Source of the DNA: Candidatus Phytoplasma solani
GTDB lineage: Bacteria > Bacillota_I > Bacilli_A > Acholeplasmatales > Acholeplasmataceae
Direction: 5' to 3'
Assembly: GCF_041729705.1 (NCBI RefSeq)
Contig: NZ_CP103788.1
Span: forward strand, 496,001 to 560,000
Length of the DNA stretch: 64,000 nucleotides
In this document: piece by piece, positions 21,763-31,234 of the stretch
Numbering within the stretch: the stretch's first letter is position 1
How the letters are laid out: every line of letters starts with the position of its first letter
Made by a program: the position numbers and the translations under genes
Notes under the pieces: generated by a model
Told to the model about the DNA's origin: nothing
Seen by the model: the letters and a program-made list of their open reading frames with translations, nothing else
Databases searched by the model: none

Positions 21763-22766
21763 TCCAAAAAAAAAGATTAGTATCAGGAATAAAACCAACA
21801 GCGGATTTAACTTTAGGCAACTATATCGGCGTTTTACAACCTTTGCTCCAATTGCAAAAAAATTTTAAAAACTTTGAGTTTTATCTTTTTATTGCTGATC
21901 TACATGCTCTTACTTTTTATCAAGAACCAGAAAAACTAAAAAGAGAAATCAAAAAAGTAGCAGCTCTTTATTTGGCCTCAGGTTTAGAGCCAGACAAAAT
22001 AAATTTATTTGTCCAATCAGAAATCATTGAACACCCTTATTTAGGTTATCTTTTGGAATGCAATGCTTATTTTGGTGAACTTCAAAGAATGATTCAATAT
22101 AAAGAAAAAAGTCAACAAAATAATGATGCCATTAGGACTTCTTTATTTACCTATCCGACATTGATGGCGGCTGATATCTTAATTTATGATGCCAATTTAG
22201 TACCAATCGGTCAAGATCAAAAACAACACTTAGAACTAACTAAAAAAATAGCTATTAGGTTTAATCGTTTATATGGAGACACTTTTACAGTGCCCGAACC
22301 ATTTTTTAATTCTTTGGGGACTAAAATTAAAGCTTTACAAAATCCTTTAAAAAAAATGAGTAAAAGCGATAACGAAAATAATAAAAATTATATTTTACTT
22401 TTAGATGATCCTAAAACAATTAAGAAAAAAATTGCTCAAGCTGTGACTGATTCTGAAAAAATAATTAAATATGATCCACAAAATAAGCCCAGTATTTCAA
22501 ATTTTTTAACTATCTATGCCTCCTTAAGGCAAGCTAGTGTTTTAGAAGTTGAAAAAGAATTTCAATCATCTTCTTATAAAGATTTAAAAGATAAAGTTTA
22601 TGAGTCGATTATAGAATTTATAATCCCCTTACAACAAAAATTCTATCAATTAATTGATAGTCCTCAATTAGATATAATTTTACAAGCTGGAGCTACAAAA
22701 GCTCGCTTGATTGCATCTGAAAAAATCAAAAAAGTACAAAAAAAACTAGGAATTGCTAGAGTTTAA
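21759..22766 (+). CDS. trpS: Tryptophanyl-tRNA synthetase
   Basis: This class I enzyme charges tRNA-Trp. The 335-aa length is normal. The HIGH-like motif is TLGNYIG (residues about 18-24) after SGIKPTADL, and KMSKS is intact at 199-203. Tryptophan-pocket sequence GQDQKQHLELT lies near 151. The start is TTG 21759, supported by GGGAGG at 21745-21750 with 8-nt spacing. The start codon lies inside the tail of the polC fragment, so the duplication has placed trpS close behind polC. A terminator shared with the convergent suf genes follows. Confidence 0.93.
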   Translation: MIQKKRLVSGIKPTADLTLGNYIGVLQPLLQLQKNFKNFEFYLFIADLHALTFYQEPEKLKREIKKVAALYLASGLEPDKINLFVQSEIIEHPYLGYLLECNAYFGELQRMIQYKEKSQQNNDAIRTSLFTYPTLMAADILIYDANLVPIGQDQKQHLELTKKIAIRFNRLYGDTFTVPEPFFNSLGTKIKALQNPLKKMSKSDNENNKNYILLLDDPKTIKKKIAQAVTDSEKIIKYDPQNKPSISNFLTIYASLRQASVLEVEKEFQSSSYKDLKDKVYESIIEFIIPLQQKFYQLIDSPQLDIILQAGATKARLIASEKIKKVQKKLGIARV

Positions 22767-22779
22767 AAGCTAAAAAAAT

Positions 22780-22804
22780 AAGACCACTTTCAAAGTGGTC
22801 TTTT
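22780..22804. terminator. Bidirectional terminator between trpS and sufU
   Basis: AAGACCACTTT / AAAGTGGTCTT form a perfect stem with a single-base loop, and the arms provide A and T runs on both sides. It serves the convergent genes trpS (+) and sufU (-). Confidence 0.85.
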
Positions 22805-22806
22805 GT

Positions 22807-23235
22807 TTAATTATTGATAATTATTTTTTGCAAAGCTTTCCAAGGGAGCAAAATACAAGTTCTTCTTCCTGGGAAATGACTAAATTGTTTAAACAATAAT
22901 AAATCTTTTTCCATTTGTAGTTCATCTAAGAATTCGTTATTAATCATATTTAAAAAATTATTGATTTTAGTCAAACCTTCCTTAATGGAATTATTTTTTA
23001 AGTAAATCGACATTAAAGAAGCTGAAGCCTTGCAAATAGCACAAGATTGAGTTTCGTATTTAATATCTACTAATTTTTGATCTAAAAGTTTAATTTGTAA
23101 AATAATTGAATCCCCGCAAGAAGCATTTTTATAAGATAAACTGATAAAATCATCATCTTTAGACAAACCCCAATTATGGGGGTTTTGATAATGTTTCATG
23201 ATTAAATCACGATATAATTTATTTGTCTCTAACAT
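22807..23235 (-). CDS. sufU: Iron-sulfur cluster scaffold / sulfur acceptor SufU
   Basis: This protein accepts sulfur from SufS during Fe-S cluster assembly in Gram-positive type systems. The 142-aa protein keeps the three ligand cysteines: Cys40 (NASCGDS), Cys65 (QSCAICKASASL) and Cys127 (GRRTCILLPW). The insertion between the second and third Cys is typical of SufU and differs from IscU. It lies 20 nt downstream of sufS on the same strand. No SufBCD or IscA genes are in the window. Confidence 0.9.
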   Translation of the reverse strand: MLETNKLYRDLIMKHYQNPHNWGLSKDDDFISLSYKNASCGDSIILQIKLLDQKLVDIKYETQSCAICKASASLMSIYLKNNSIKEGLTKINNFLNMINNEFLDELQMEKDLLLFKQFSHFPGRRTCILLPWKALQKIIINN

Positions 23236-23255
23236 CTTACTCCCCTTTTTAATTT

Positions 23256-24440
23256 TTAAGAAACTGTCATAAAAAAAGCTTGAACTTTTTTTAAATTTTC
23301 AATAAAAATATCAACATCTTCTTCATTGTTATGTATTCCTATAGAAATACGCACTACACTAGATTGTTTTATTTTTTTGGCAGTTAAAAAAGCACAACAT
23401 CTGCCGGTTCTTATATAAATATTTTCTTGAGCTAAAAAAGATTCAACATCATGGGCATGAATTTTATGCAAATTAAAAGTGATAATATTTTCAGCTTGGG
23501 GATTATAAATTGTTATTTGAGGAAGTTTCTGTAACTCTTGCATCATTTTTTGATGAATTTGTTTTTCTAATGTTTGAATTGCTTGAAAGCCAATTTCTTC
23601 AATCATTTCCAAAGCTTTTTTAAAAGCAATAATGCTTGAAATATTAAGCGTTCCTGATTCAAATTTATAAGGAGAATCGGCAAAAGCAATCTTTTTTAAA
23701 GAAAATTCTTGAATCGAATTGCCACCAAAAAAAGTTGGTTTTAATTTCTTTAAAAGATTTTTTTTACCAAATAAAACTCCTACTCCAAAAGGACCATATA
23801 ATTTATGAGTTGAAAAAGCTAAAAAATCAACATCTAAAGCTTTGACGTCTATTAGCATGTGAGCAACAGACTGAGCAGCATCTAAAATAACTAAAGCATT
23901 TTTTTGATGAGCTAAAGAGGTTATTTCTTTGATTGGAGTGGTATACCCTAATAAATTAGAAACATGAGTTAAAGCTACTATCTTAGTTTTATCACTTAAA
24001 ACTTTGGCAAAATTTTTTACAGTGATTTCGTTTTGATCATTTAAAGGAATAAACTTAATTTTGGCTTTTTTAATCTTAGATTGTTGTACCCAAGGTAAAA
24101 TCGAAGAATTATGTTCCAATTCTGACGTAATGATTTCATCACCTTCTTGGAGTGTTTCGCCTAGACTTTGCGCTAACAAATTAAGCGCATCGGTTGTTCC
24201 TTTGGTAAAGATAATTTCTTCAGACGAAGAATTAAGAAATTTAGCGGTTTTTTTTCTTGTTTCATCTAATAGTAAAGTATTTTGAAAAGATTTATTGCTC
24301 ATGCCGTTATCATTATAAAAAGAAGTTAATTCATCTATGACTTTTTTAGGTTTCAAAGAGGTAGCTGCATTATCGAAATAAACAAGCTTAGGATTAGTTA
24401 CAAGAAGCGGAAAAAGAGAGCGAAAAGGGTTTGTTGACAT
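23256..24440 (-). CDS. sufS: Cysteine desulfurase SufS
   Basis: This pyridoxal-phosphate enzyme takes sulfur from cysteine and passes it to SufU. The 394-aa protein has the PLP lysine at about 213 (FSTHKLYGPFGVG), DAAQS near 188, and the active-site cysteine at about 348-349 in RTGRCCAF, the class II (SufS) pattern. The start ATG has AAGAAGG upstream. It is the first gene of the sufS-sufU pair and is followed after 60 nt upstream by tyrS in the same direction. Confidence 0.93.
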   Translation of the reverse strand: MSTNPFRSLFPLLVTNPKLVYFDNAATSLKPKKVIDELTSFYNDNGMSNKSFQNTLLLDETRKKTAKFLNSSSEEIIFTKGTTDALNLLAQSLGETLQEGDEIITSELEHNSSILPWVQQSKIKKAKIKFIPLNDQNEITVKNFAKVLSDKTKIVALTHVSNLLGYTTPIKEITSLAHQKNALVILDAAQSVAHMLIDVKALDVDFLAFSTHKLYGPFGVGVLFGKKNLLKKLKPTFFGGNSIQEFSLKKIAFADSPYKFESGTLNISSIIAFKKALEMIEEIGFQAIQTLEKQIHQKMMQELQKLPQITIYNPQAENIITFNLHKIHAHDVESFLAQENIYIRTGRCCAFLTAKKIKQSSVVRISIGIHNNEEDVDIFIENLKKVQAFFMTVS

Positions 24441-24499
24441 TATTATTAAACCTTCTTTATTTGAAAAAAATATTAAAATAAATTAAAAAAATGCTTCAA

Positions 24500-25744
24500 T
24501 TAATTAAAAAAAATCAAAGCATTGTTTTTTTTACTTTTTTTCAAAAGTATGTATTTATTAAATAAAGTAGTTTCTTTGGTGATTAGGTAGTCAGGATTTT
24601 TTATCTGTTGGTTAAAGATTTTAATATTACCTTTTTTGATAAACTCACGTGCTTCACTTTTTGAAGTCGTTAATTTTGTTTTAACCAAAGCATCAACTAA
24701 GAAAATAGAATCTAATTGAGTCGAATAACAAAATAAAGTTTTTTCTAACAAAAGAAAATCTTCTTGCATTAAAACCTTTTTTTTGTTAGAAAATAATAAT
24801 TCGTTAGTTTTTAGACAATCTTGTAAAACTTTCGGAGAATAAATTAAATTAATGATGTTTTTAGCTAAAGCCATTTGGCCTAAACGTTTTTGAGGATTTT
24901 GCAAGGTTTGTTTTTCTAGTTCTAAAATTTCTTTTTTTGAAATCAAAGTGAGGGTTTTTAAATAATTAATAATTTCTGCATCACCAACATTTAAAAAATA
25001 TTGATAAATCTCATAAGGAGAAGTTTTTTCGGGATTTAACCACAAGACACCTTGTTCGCTTTTGCCAAATTTAGTGCCGTTAGCATTTAACAAAAGAGGA
25101 GTACTGATGCCAAAAGCATTATGTTTTACTTCTAATTTTCTAATCAATTCTAAACCACTTGTAATGTTGCCCCATTGATCAGATCCACCTAATTGCAACT
25201 GCACACCGTGATTTTTATATAAATAGTAATAATCTAGGGATTGTAAAATCATATAAGTGAATTCAGTGAAAGAAATACCAGAAGATAATCTTTTAGCTAC
25301 CGTTTGTTTTGCTAGCATATAATTAAGGTTAAAAAGTTTACCATATTTTCTTAAAAAAGTAATTACATCTAATTTAGAAAGCCATTCATAATTGTTGACA
25401 AATTCTATTCTTTGATCAGATAAAATTGCTTTGAATTGTTTTTCAATGCTTTGAGCGTTTTTTAATGACTTTTCTAAAGATAATAATTTTCTTTCTTCTG
25501 TTTCTTTCGGATCGCCAATTAAACCAGTAGCTCCACCAACTAAAATAACAGGTAAATGTCCTTGTTGTTGTAATAACAATATCATTGTTATTTGAACTAA
25601 ATGACCGACAGTTAAAGAATCAGCAGTTGGATCAAAACCACAATAAAATTTAATTTTTCCATGATCTAAAAGCTGTTTTAATTCTTCTTCATTGTTGCAA
25701 TCTTTAATTAAATTTCGCCACTTTAATTCTTCATAAAAAGACAT
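24500..25744 (-). CDS. tyrS: Tyrosyl-tRNA synthetase
   Basis: This class I enzyme charges tRNA-Tyr. The 414-aa protein has YCGFDPTADSLTVGHLV (HIGH-like motif near 48), the tyrosine-pocket segment QLGGSDQWGNI near 185, KFGKS at 225-229 in place of KMSKS, and a C-terminal S4-like RNA-binding domain from about 340. Size and order are those of the bacterial TyrRS-1 group. GGGGGAG lies 7 nt before the ATG. Confidence 0.94.
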   Translation of the reverse strand: MSFYEELKWRNLIKDCNNEEELKQLLDHGKIKFYCGFDPTADSLTVGHLVQITMILLLQQQGHLPVILVGGATGLIGDPKETEERKLLSLEKSLKNAQSIEKQFKAILSDQRIEFVNNYEWLSKLDVITFLRKYGKLFNLNYMLAKQTVAKRLSSGISFTEFTYMILQSLDYYYLYKNHGVQLQLGGSDQWGNITSGLELIRKLEVKHNAFGISTPLLLNANGTKFGKSEQGVLWLNPEKTSPYEIYQYFLNVGDAEIINYLKTLTLISKKEILELEKQTLQNPQKRLGQMALAKNIINLIYSPKVLQDCLKTNELLFSNKKKVLMQEDFLLLEKTLFCYSTQLDSIFLVDALVKTKLTTSKSEAREFIKKGNIKIFNQQIKNPDYLITKETTLFNKYILLKKSKKNNALIFFN

Positions 25745-25809
25745 TTAAAATCTCCCCCTGTTTTATAATGGTAAGTATTAAAAATATGTTTTAATAAATT
25801 TGAAAAAAG

Positions 25810-26166
25810 TTATCTTTTTTCTTTAATACGAGAAGCTTTAGAAGACAGGTTACGAACGTAATGCAACTTAGCACGACGAACAATTCCACGACGAACCACT
25901 TCTATTTTTTCGTTATTAGGGGAGTGCACAGGAAAAGTAAGTTCAACCCCTACTCCGGCAAATATTTTTCTAACAGTAAAAGTTTCTGACATCAATCTGC
26001 CTTGACGTTTGATGACTAAACCTTCAAAGATTTGAACTCTTTTGCGATTCCCTTCATCGATTTTAATAAAAACTTGAACAATATCTCCAGCTTTAAAAAA
26101 AGGTATTTCTTTAAGTTGATGTTGGTTAACTGATTCTATTAAACTTTGTCCTTTTAATTGAGACAT
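25810..26166 (-). CDS. rplS: 50S ribosomal protein L19
   Basis: This 118-aa ribosomal protein lies at the 30S-50S interface. The sequence shows the diagnostic [13 protein letters not shown] and [14 protein letters not shown] segments and a C-terminal AKLHYVRNL. It is the last gene of rpsP-trmD-rplS, the conserved bacterial order. GGAG lies about 8 nt before the ATG. It begins 22 nt after trmD. Confidence 0.96.
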   Translation of the reverse strand: MSQLKGQSLIESVNQHQLKEIPFFKAGDIVQVFIKIDEGNRKRVQIFEGLVIKRQGRLMSETFTVRKIFAGVGVELTFPVHSPNNEKIEVVRRGIVRRAKLHYVRNLSSKASRIKEKR

Positions 26167-26188
26167 GTTTTTTCTCCTTTGGTTTATT

Positions 26189-26923
26189 TTAGGAAATGTT
26201 TTGTAATTCTTGCTTAATTTCTTTTAAAATTTCTTTTTCTTTTGAACTTAATTGTTTTTTTTTCAAAAGATCTGGTCTTTTTTGTAAAGTAATTCTTAAA
26301 CTTTCTTTTTCTCGCCAAATCCTTATTTTTTCATGATTACCAGATAATAAAACCGAAGGAACTTCTTGGTTTTGGTAACTTTGTGGTCTTGTGTATTGAG
26401 GAAATTTTAACAATCCTTGTTGGTGTGAATCAGAAAGATAAGATTCTTGATTAATAACCCCAGGAAGAAGGCGCACAATAGCATCAACTACAACAGTTGC
26501 AGCAATCTCTCCTCCGGTCAAAACATAATCACCTATTGAAATTTCTTGATCGACGTATTTTAAAATTCTTGCATCAATCCCTTCATAGTTACCACATAAA
26601 ATAATTAAATGAGACTCTTTTAAAGCAAAATCAGTTGCTTGCGATTGATTAAAAATTATTCCTTGAGGTGATAATAAAATAACTTTGCTTTTAGGAGATT
26701 TAATTTTTTGAAGACAATCAAAAAAAGGAGGAAAAGAAAGCAACATTCCAGCTCCTCCTCCATAAATACAATCATCTACTTGATGATGTTTATTAACGCT
26801 GTATTTTCTTAAATCATGTATCTTTATTTGCACTTTGTTTTTTTCTAAAGCTCTTTTGATGATAGAATTATCACAAAAACTTTTAAAAAAGAGAGGAAAA
26901 ATGGTTATAATTTCGATAATCAT
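26189..26923 (-). CDS. trmD: tRNA (guanine-N1-)-methyltransferase TrmD
   Basis: This SPOUT-family enzyme methylates G37 in tRNAs with G36, which prevents frameshifting. The 244-aa protein starts [12 protein letters not shown]. It has the trefoil-knot SAM site with [11 protein letters not shown] (near 109) and GDYVLTGGE (near 131), and the [10 protein letters not shown] helix. The C-terminal helical domain with YTRPQSY near 176 is intact. It sits between rpsP and rplS in one operon. Confidence 0.95.
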   Translation of the reverse strand: MIIEIITIFPLFFKSFCDNSIIKRALEKNKVQIKIHDLRKYSVNKHHQVDDCIYGGGAGMLLSFPPFFDCLQKIKSPKSKVILLSPQGIIFNQSQATDFALKESHLIILCGNYEGIDARILKYVDQEISIGDYVLTGGEIAATVVVDAIVRLLPGVINQESYLSDSHQQGLLKFPQYTRPQSYQNQEVPSVLLSGNHEKIRIWREKESLRITLQKRPDLLKKKQLSSKEKEILKEIKQELQNIS

Positions 26924-26963
26924 AATTTAACGTTACTTTCGTTATGTTGATAAGTTAAAAAAT

Positions 26964-27224
26964 TTATTTTTCAGTGCTTTGAGAGTTTGTGACAAATTTA
27001 TCTTTTTTTAATATTTTTTTTACTGTTTTTGTCATTTGAGCGCCGTCTGATAGCCATTTTTGAATTTTATTGTGATCTAATTTGATAATGTTTAAAATAG
27101 TGTCATAAGTGCCTAAAATTTCTAAAAATTTACCATCTCTAGCGTTTCTAGACTCGCTAGCAACAACCCTATAAAAAGGTCTTTTGTGTACTCCAAAACG
27201 TTGTAAACGCATTTTAATAGCCAT
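26964..27224 (-). CDS. rpsP: 30S ribosomal protein S16
   Basis: This is an 86-aa small-subunit protein. MAIKMRLQRFGVHKRPFYRVV and GKFLEILGTYD are diagnostic. It is the first gene of the rpsP-trmD-rplS operon and has a good promoter about 70-100 nt upstream. Confidence 0.96.
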   Translation of the reverse strand: MAIKMRLQRFGVHKRPFYRVVASESRNARDGKFLEILGTYDTILNIIKLDHNKIQKWLSDGAQMTKTVKKILKKDKFVTNSQSTEK

Positions 27225-27292
27225 TATTAATAATAACCTACTTTCATTTTTTTAATTTGAATTAATTTTTGAAATTAACAATTTCTTACTAA

Positions 27293-27323
27293 ATATTATT
27301 ACATAAAAAATGTTAATTGTCAA
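27293..27323 (-). promoter_or_regulatory. Promoter of the rpsP-trmD-rplS operon
   Basis: On the minus strand a perfect -35 TTGACA (27323-27318) is followed by AATAAT (17-bp spacing) or TAATAT (19-bp spacing) as the -10 box. It is placed about 70 nt before the rpsP ATG. Confidence 0.6.
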
Positions 27324-27347
27324 GCTTTTTTATTATTTTTTCAATTT

Positions 27348-28460
27348 TTAAAAACTAATTTTATTTATAGGGATCTTAGTTAAATAACCGTTAATAAAAT
27401 CATCAAGATTGCCATCCATTACTTGCTCTAATTGAAAATTTTCTTGATTAGTGCGGTGGTCTTTGACCATTTTATAAGGATGAAAAACATAACTTCTAAT
27501 TTGTGAACCCCAGCCAATTTCTTTTTGATCGCTTTGGAATTGTTTAACGGTTTCTTCTTTTTGTTCTTTCAAAGCTAATTGAAATAACTTGGTTTTTAAC
27601 ATTTGTAAAGCTTTTTCACGGTTTTTAATTTGACTTCGTTCATTTTGACAACCAACAACTAATCCGGTTGGTAAATGGGTAATTCTTACTGCTGAATCGG
27701 TCGTGTTGACGTGTTGTCCGCCAGCGCCACTACTTCTAAAGACATCGATTTTTAAATCTTCTGGTTTGACATTAATCTTAATTTCATCTTTGATTTCAGG
27801 TAACACATCACAAGAAACAAAAGAAGTGTGTCGTTTGGCATTAGAATCAAAAGGAGAAACCCTAACTAAGCGATGTACTCCTTTTTCAGCCTTTAGATAA
27901 CCGTAAGCAAAATCGCCTTTGACTAATAAAGTAGCCGATTTAATCCCAGCTTCATCTCCAGATTGATAATCAAGGATTTCTGTTTTAAAATTCTTTTTGA
28001 TTGCGTATTTTTGATACATGCGAAACAGCATTTCGCACCAATCTTGCGATTCGGTTCCGCCTGCTCCAGGGTGAAAAATTAAAATAGCATTATCATTATC
28101 ATATGGTTGATTTAAAAAAATTTTAATTTTAAAATCCGAAACTGCTTGGGCTAGGTTTTTTAATTCTTCTTCTAAAAAAGCAGTTTCATTATTTTGGTCA
28201 TCTTCTAAATTAAAAAAAGTTACTAAATCTTGATAATTATTTTCTAAAGTGGTTAAAATATCTTTTTTTTCTTGCAAGTCATTAAATTTTTGGTTAATTT
28301 TAATTGCTTTTTGGGGGTCATTCCAAAAAGATGGCTTTTGCATCAAGTCGTTAAGTTTTTGCAAAGTTTGATTAGTTTTGGTTAAATTAAGAGCGGTTTT
28401 TAAATCTTTAAGGTTTTGGGAAATGTTTTCTAATTTTTGATTAATTTCGTATTTTTCCAT
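27348..28460 (-). CDS. prfB: Peptide chain release factor 2
   Basis: RF2 ends translation at UGA and UAA. The 370-aa protein keeps the stop-recognition motif SPFD (202-205) and the catalytic GGQ (247-249). Most bacteria, including Bacillus, have an in-frame UGA near codon 25 and need a +1 frameshift. Here the N-terminus (MEKYEINQKLENI ...) reads straight through, so that autoregulation is absent. Presence of RF2 agrees with UGA being a stop, unlike in mycoplasmas. It begins 3 nt after the secA stop codon. Confidence 0.95.
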   Translation of the reverse strand: MEKYEINQKLENISQNLKDLKTALNLTKTNQTLQKLNDLMQKPSFWNDPQKAIKINQKFNDLQEKKDILTTLENNYQDLVTFFNLEDDQNNETAFLEEELKNLAQAVSDFKIKIFLNQPYDNDNAILIFHPGAGGTESQDWCEMLFRMYQKYAIKKNFKTEILDYQSGDEAGIKSATLLVKGDFAYGYLKAEKGVHRLVRVSPFDSNAKRHTSFVSCDVLPEIKDEIKINVKPEDLKIDVFRSSGAGGQHVNTTDSAVRITHLPTGLVVGCQNERSQIKNREKALQMLKTKLFQLALKEQKEETVKQFQSDQKEIGWGSQIRSYVFHPYKMVKDHRTNQENFQLEQVMDGNLDDFINGYLTKIPINKISF

Positions 28461-28463
28461 AAA

Positions 28464-30962
28464 TTAATTCCAAGGTTTTTTAGTAACGCGCACTTTTCTT
28501 CTTTTTTTGGTGATATTTTTGTCTGAACTGCTATCATTTAAAATTATTTTTTGTTCTTTTGGCATTTTTTGGAAACTTTGCTCAAAAGAAAATTTTAAAA
28601 CCGTAGTAGTGATATCTGTAGCTATTTGATGAATCATTTTATTGAAAAAGATTTGTCCTTCTTTTTGGTACTCAATGAAAGAATCTTGTTGTCCGTAACT
28701 AACAAAGCCAATTCCTTGCCTTAAAATACTCATATCATTAATATGACGTTTATAATGAGTATCGATTATTTTTAACATAATCCATCTTAGAGCTTGAGCA
28801 AAATATTGATTTTGTTCCTCTTCTTTTGCGAAAACAGCTTTTTGGTTTTCAAAAATAACAGTAATTTTATCTAATAAGTGTTTTTTAAATTCAACTAAAC
28901 TTTTATTTTTAGAATTATTAAATATCGCTTGTATTTCTTTTAAATCAAAAGTATTTTTTGCAAAAAAGTTTTTCTCTAAAAAAAGAATTAAATCTTCGGC
29001 TTGATTAGGGTTTTTTTGATTGGAAAAATAAGGAAGCATAGCTTGATTAATAGTTTTTTCAACCAAATTAAAAGCTATTTTTTCTGGTTCAAGGCTATTT
29101 AGAATGTCTTTTCTTTGACCGTAGATAATTTCTCTTTGAATTCGTAAAATATCGTCGTATTTTAACAGATATTTCCGATAATCAAAATTGGAAGATTCGA
29201 CTTTTTTTTGGATTTTGGTAAAAAATTTAGTTACCATTTTAGAAGAGGTTTTTTTATCATTAGTATTAATTTGTTGCAAAAAAGAAATAATTTTTTCTAT
29301 TCTATTTCCACCAAATCTTTGAGCTAGTTCGTCTTCGCTGGAAATAAAAAAGCGAGAATAACCAGGATCTCCTTGACGACCGGCACGTCCTCTTAATTGG
29401 TTATCAATTCTTCTTGATTCATGTCTTTCTGTTCCTAAAACCGCCAAACCTCCTAATTCAACAACGCCTTCACCTAAGCGAATATCAGTTCCTCTTCCTG
29501 CCATATTGGTAGCTATTGTAACTGAGTTTTTTAATCCAGCTTTGGCGATAATATCAGCTTCTTTAAAATGGTTTTTGGCATTAAGGATTTCGTGTTTGAT
29601 TAAATGTTTTTTAAGTTTTTTGGAAATAATTTCAGAAACTTCAACCGTAGTTGCTCCAATTAAGATTGGTTGTCCTGTTTTATGTCTTTCTAATACTTCT
29701 TCAATTAAAGCATCATATTTTTCTTTCATTGAAATAAAAATAAAATCTGGTTCATCAATCCGAATCATAGGAACGTTAGTAGGAATTTCGATGACTTCCA
29801 TATTATAAATATCTCTAAATTCATCCTCTTCGGTTTTAGCAGTTCCTGTCATTCCAGATAATTTACGATAAAGACGGAAAAAATTTTGGTAGGTGATAGT
29901 TGCTCCAATAGAAGTTTCTTCTTTGATTAAAACTCCTTCCTTAGCTTCTAAAGCTTGGTGCAAACCATCACTAAATTGACGTCCTCTTAAAACTCGTCCA
30001 GTGAATTGATCGATAATTAAAACTTGATTATTATCTACTAAATAGTCTTTATTTTTATGCATCGTAAAAAAAGCTTTTAAGGCGTTTTTGATATGATGAA
30101 GAAGTGAGGCATGCTCGACATTATATAAGTTTTCAATTTGAAAAAAAAGTTCGGCTTTATTGATACCTTCTTCAGTTAATTCAATTGTTTTGCTTTCTAA
30201 TTCAACCAAATAATGTTGGCTTTTGAGAGTTTTTACAAAACGCTGAGCTTCTTTATATAAATTTTTAGTTTCTTTTACGCTTTGAGAAATGATTAAAGGT
30301 GTACGCGCTTCATCGATTAAAATAGAATCTACTTCATCGACGATAGCGTAACTATAAGGTCGTTTCATCACTAAGTTGTCAGCTTCAATTTCCATATTGT
30401 CTCTTAAATAATCAAATCCAAGTTCGGAATTAGTAGCATAAAGGATGTCACATAAGTAAGCTTTTTGTTTCTCTTTGTTATCACTATCTTTAATGTTAAG
30501 TCCAACCGAAAGACCTAAAAAACGAAAAACTTCACCAATATTACCTTCGAATTCTCTTTTGGCTAAATATTCATTCACTGTTACAATGTGAACCGGTTCT
30601 CCACTTAAAGCATTAAGATAAGCAGGCATAACAGCAGTCAAAGTTTTACCTTCCCCAGTTTTCATTTCGGCAATATTGCCTTGATGTAAAATAATAGCTC
30701 CTAAGATTTGGACATAATAAGGTGTTAGTCCTGTTACTCTTTTAGCAGCTTCCCTAGCTAAAGCATAAGCTTCAGGTAATAATTGGTTTAAACTTTCTCC
30801 TTTTTGATATCTTTCTTTGAATTCATTAGTTTTAATAACAAAATCACTATCTTGCAATAAAGACATTTTTTCACTTAGATTTTGGACTTTGTTGGCTATC
30901 ACTCTAGCTTTTCTTAAGGATGATTTAGAAGAATTAAATATTTTTTTTAAAAAATTAAACAT
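28464..30962 (-). CDS. secA: Preprotein translocase ATPase SecA
   Basis: This motor of the Sec pathway pushes secreted and surface proteins through SecYEG. In phytoplasmas it is the route for effectors. The 832-aa protein has Walker A MKTGEGKT (100-107), Walker [13 protein letters not shown] (about 207-218), the preprotein-crosslinking region, and [11 protein letters not shown] near 488. It ends in a short basic tail and lacks the C-terminal zinc-binding SEC-C motif. It forms a pair with prfB, as in Bacillus. Confidence 0.96.
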   Translation of the reverse strand: MFNFLKKIFNSSKSSLRKARVIANKVQNLSEKMSLLQDSDFVIKTNEFKERYQKGESLNQLLPEAYALAREAAKRVTGLTPYYVQILGAIILHQGNIAEMKTGEGKTLTAVMPAYLNALSGEPVHIVTVNEYLAKREFEGNIGEVFRFLGLSVGLNIKDSDNKEKQKAYLCDILYATNSELGFDYLRDNMEIEADNLVMKRPYSYAIVDEVDSILIDEARTPLIISQSVKETKNLYKEAQRFVKTLKSQHYLVELESKTIELTEEGINKAELFFQIENLYNVEHASLLHHIKNALKAFFTMHKNKDYLVDNNQVLIIDQFTGRVLRGRQFSDGLHQALEAKEGVLIKEETSIGATITYQNFFRLYRKLSGMTGTAKTEEDEFRDIYNMEVIEIPTNVPMIRIDEPDFIFISMKEKYDALIEEVLERHKTGQPILIGATTVEVSEIISKKLKKHLIKHEILNAKNHFKEADIIAKAGLKNSVTIATNMAGRGTDIRLGEGVVELGGLAVLGTERHESRRIDNQLRGRAGRQGDPGYSRFFISSEDELAQRFGGNRIEKIISFLQQINTNDKKTSSKMVTKFFTKIQKKVESSNFDYRKYLLKYDDILRIQREIIYGQRKDILNSLEPEKIAFNLVEKTINQAMLPYFSNQKNPNQAEDLILFLEKNFFAKNTFDLKEIQAIFNNSKNKSLVEFKKHLLDKITVIFENQKAVFAKEEEQNQYFAQALRWIMLKIIDTHYKRHINDMSILRQGIGFVSYGQQDSFIEYQKEGQIFFNKMIHQIATDITTTVLKFSFEQSFQKMPKEQKIILNDSSSDKNITKKRRKVRVTKKPWN

Positions 30963-31024
30963 AATGATTTTAATTCCTTTTTTTTATTTTTTTTCTTTTA
31001 ATTTAAATATTTTTCAAAATTAAC

Positions 31025-31234
31025 TCTTAATTAACTCATGATTTAATCACTTAGTCAATTTTTTTAATTTTTTTTCTCAAGAAAAGATAAAGAAAAAAAT
31101 TAAAAAAAATAAACATCAATAACATTATACCTTTTTTAATGTCAAAAGGAACAATTTTTAAAAAAACAACCAAATAATACTAATAATTTTTTCAATTTAT
31201 AAAAATTAAGTTTTCATTTTGCCCTTTTTTTCGA
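31025..31234. other. Short intergenic stretch before secA
   Basis: This is AT-rich sequence between the repeat-protein gene and secA. No gene or convincing hairpin is seen. Confidence 0.4.
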
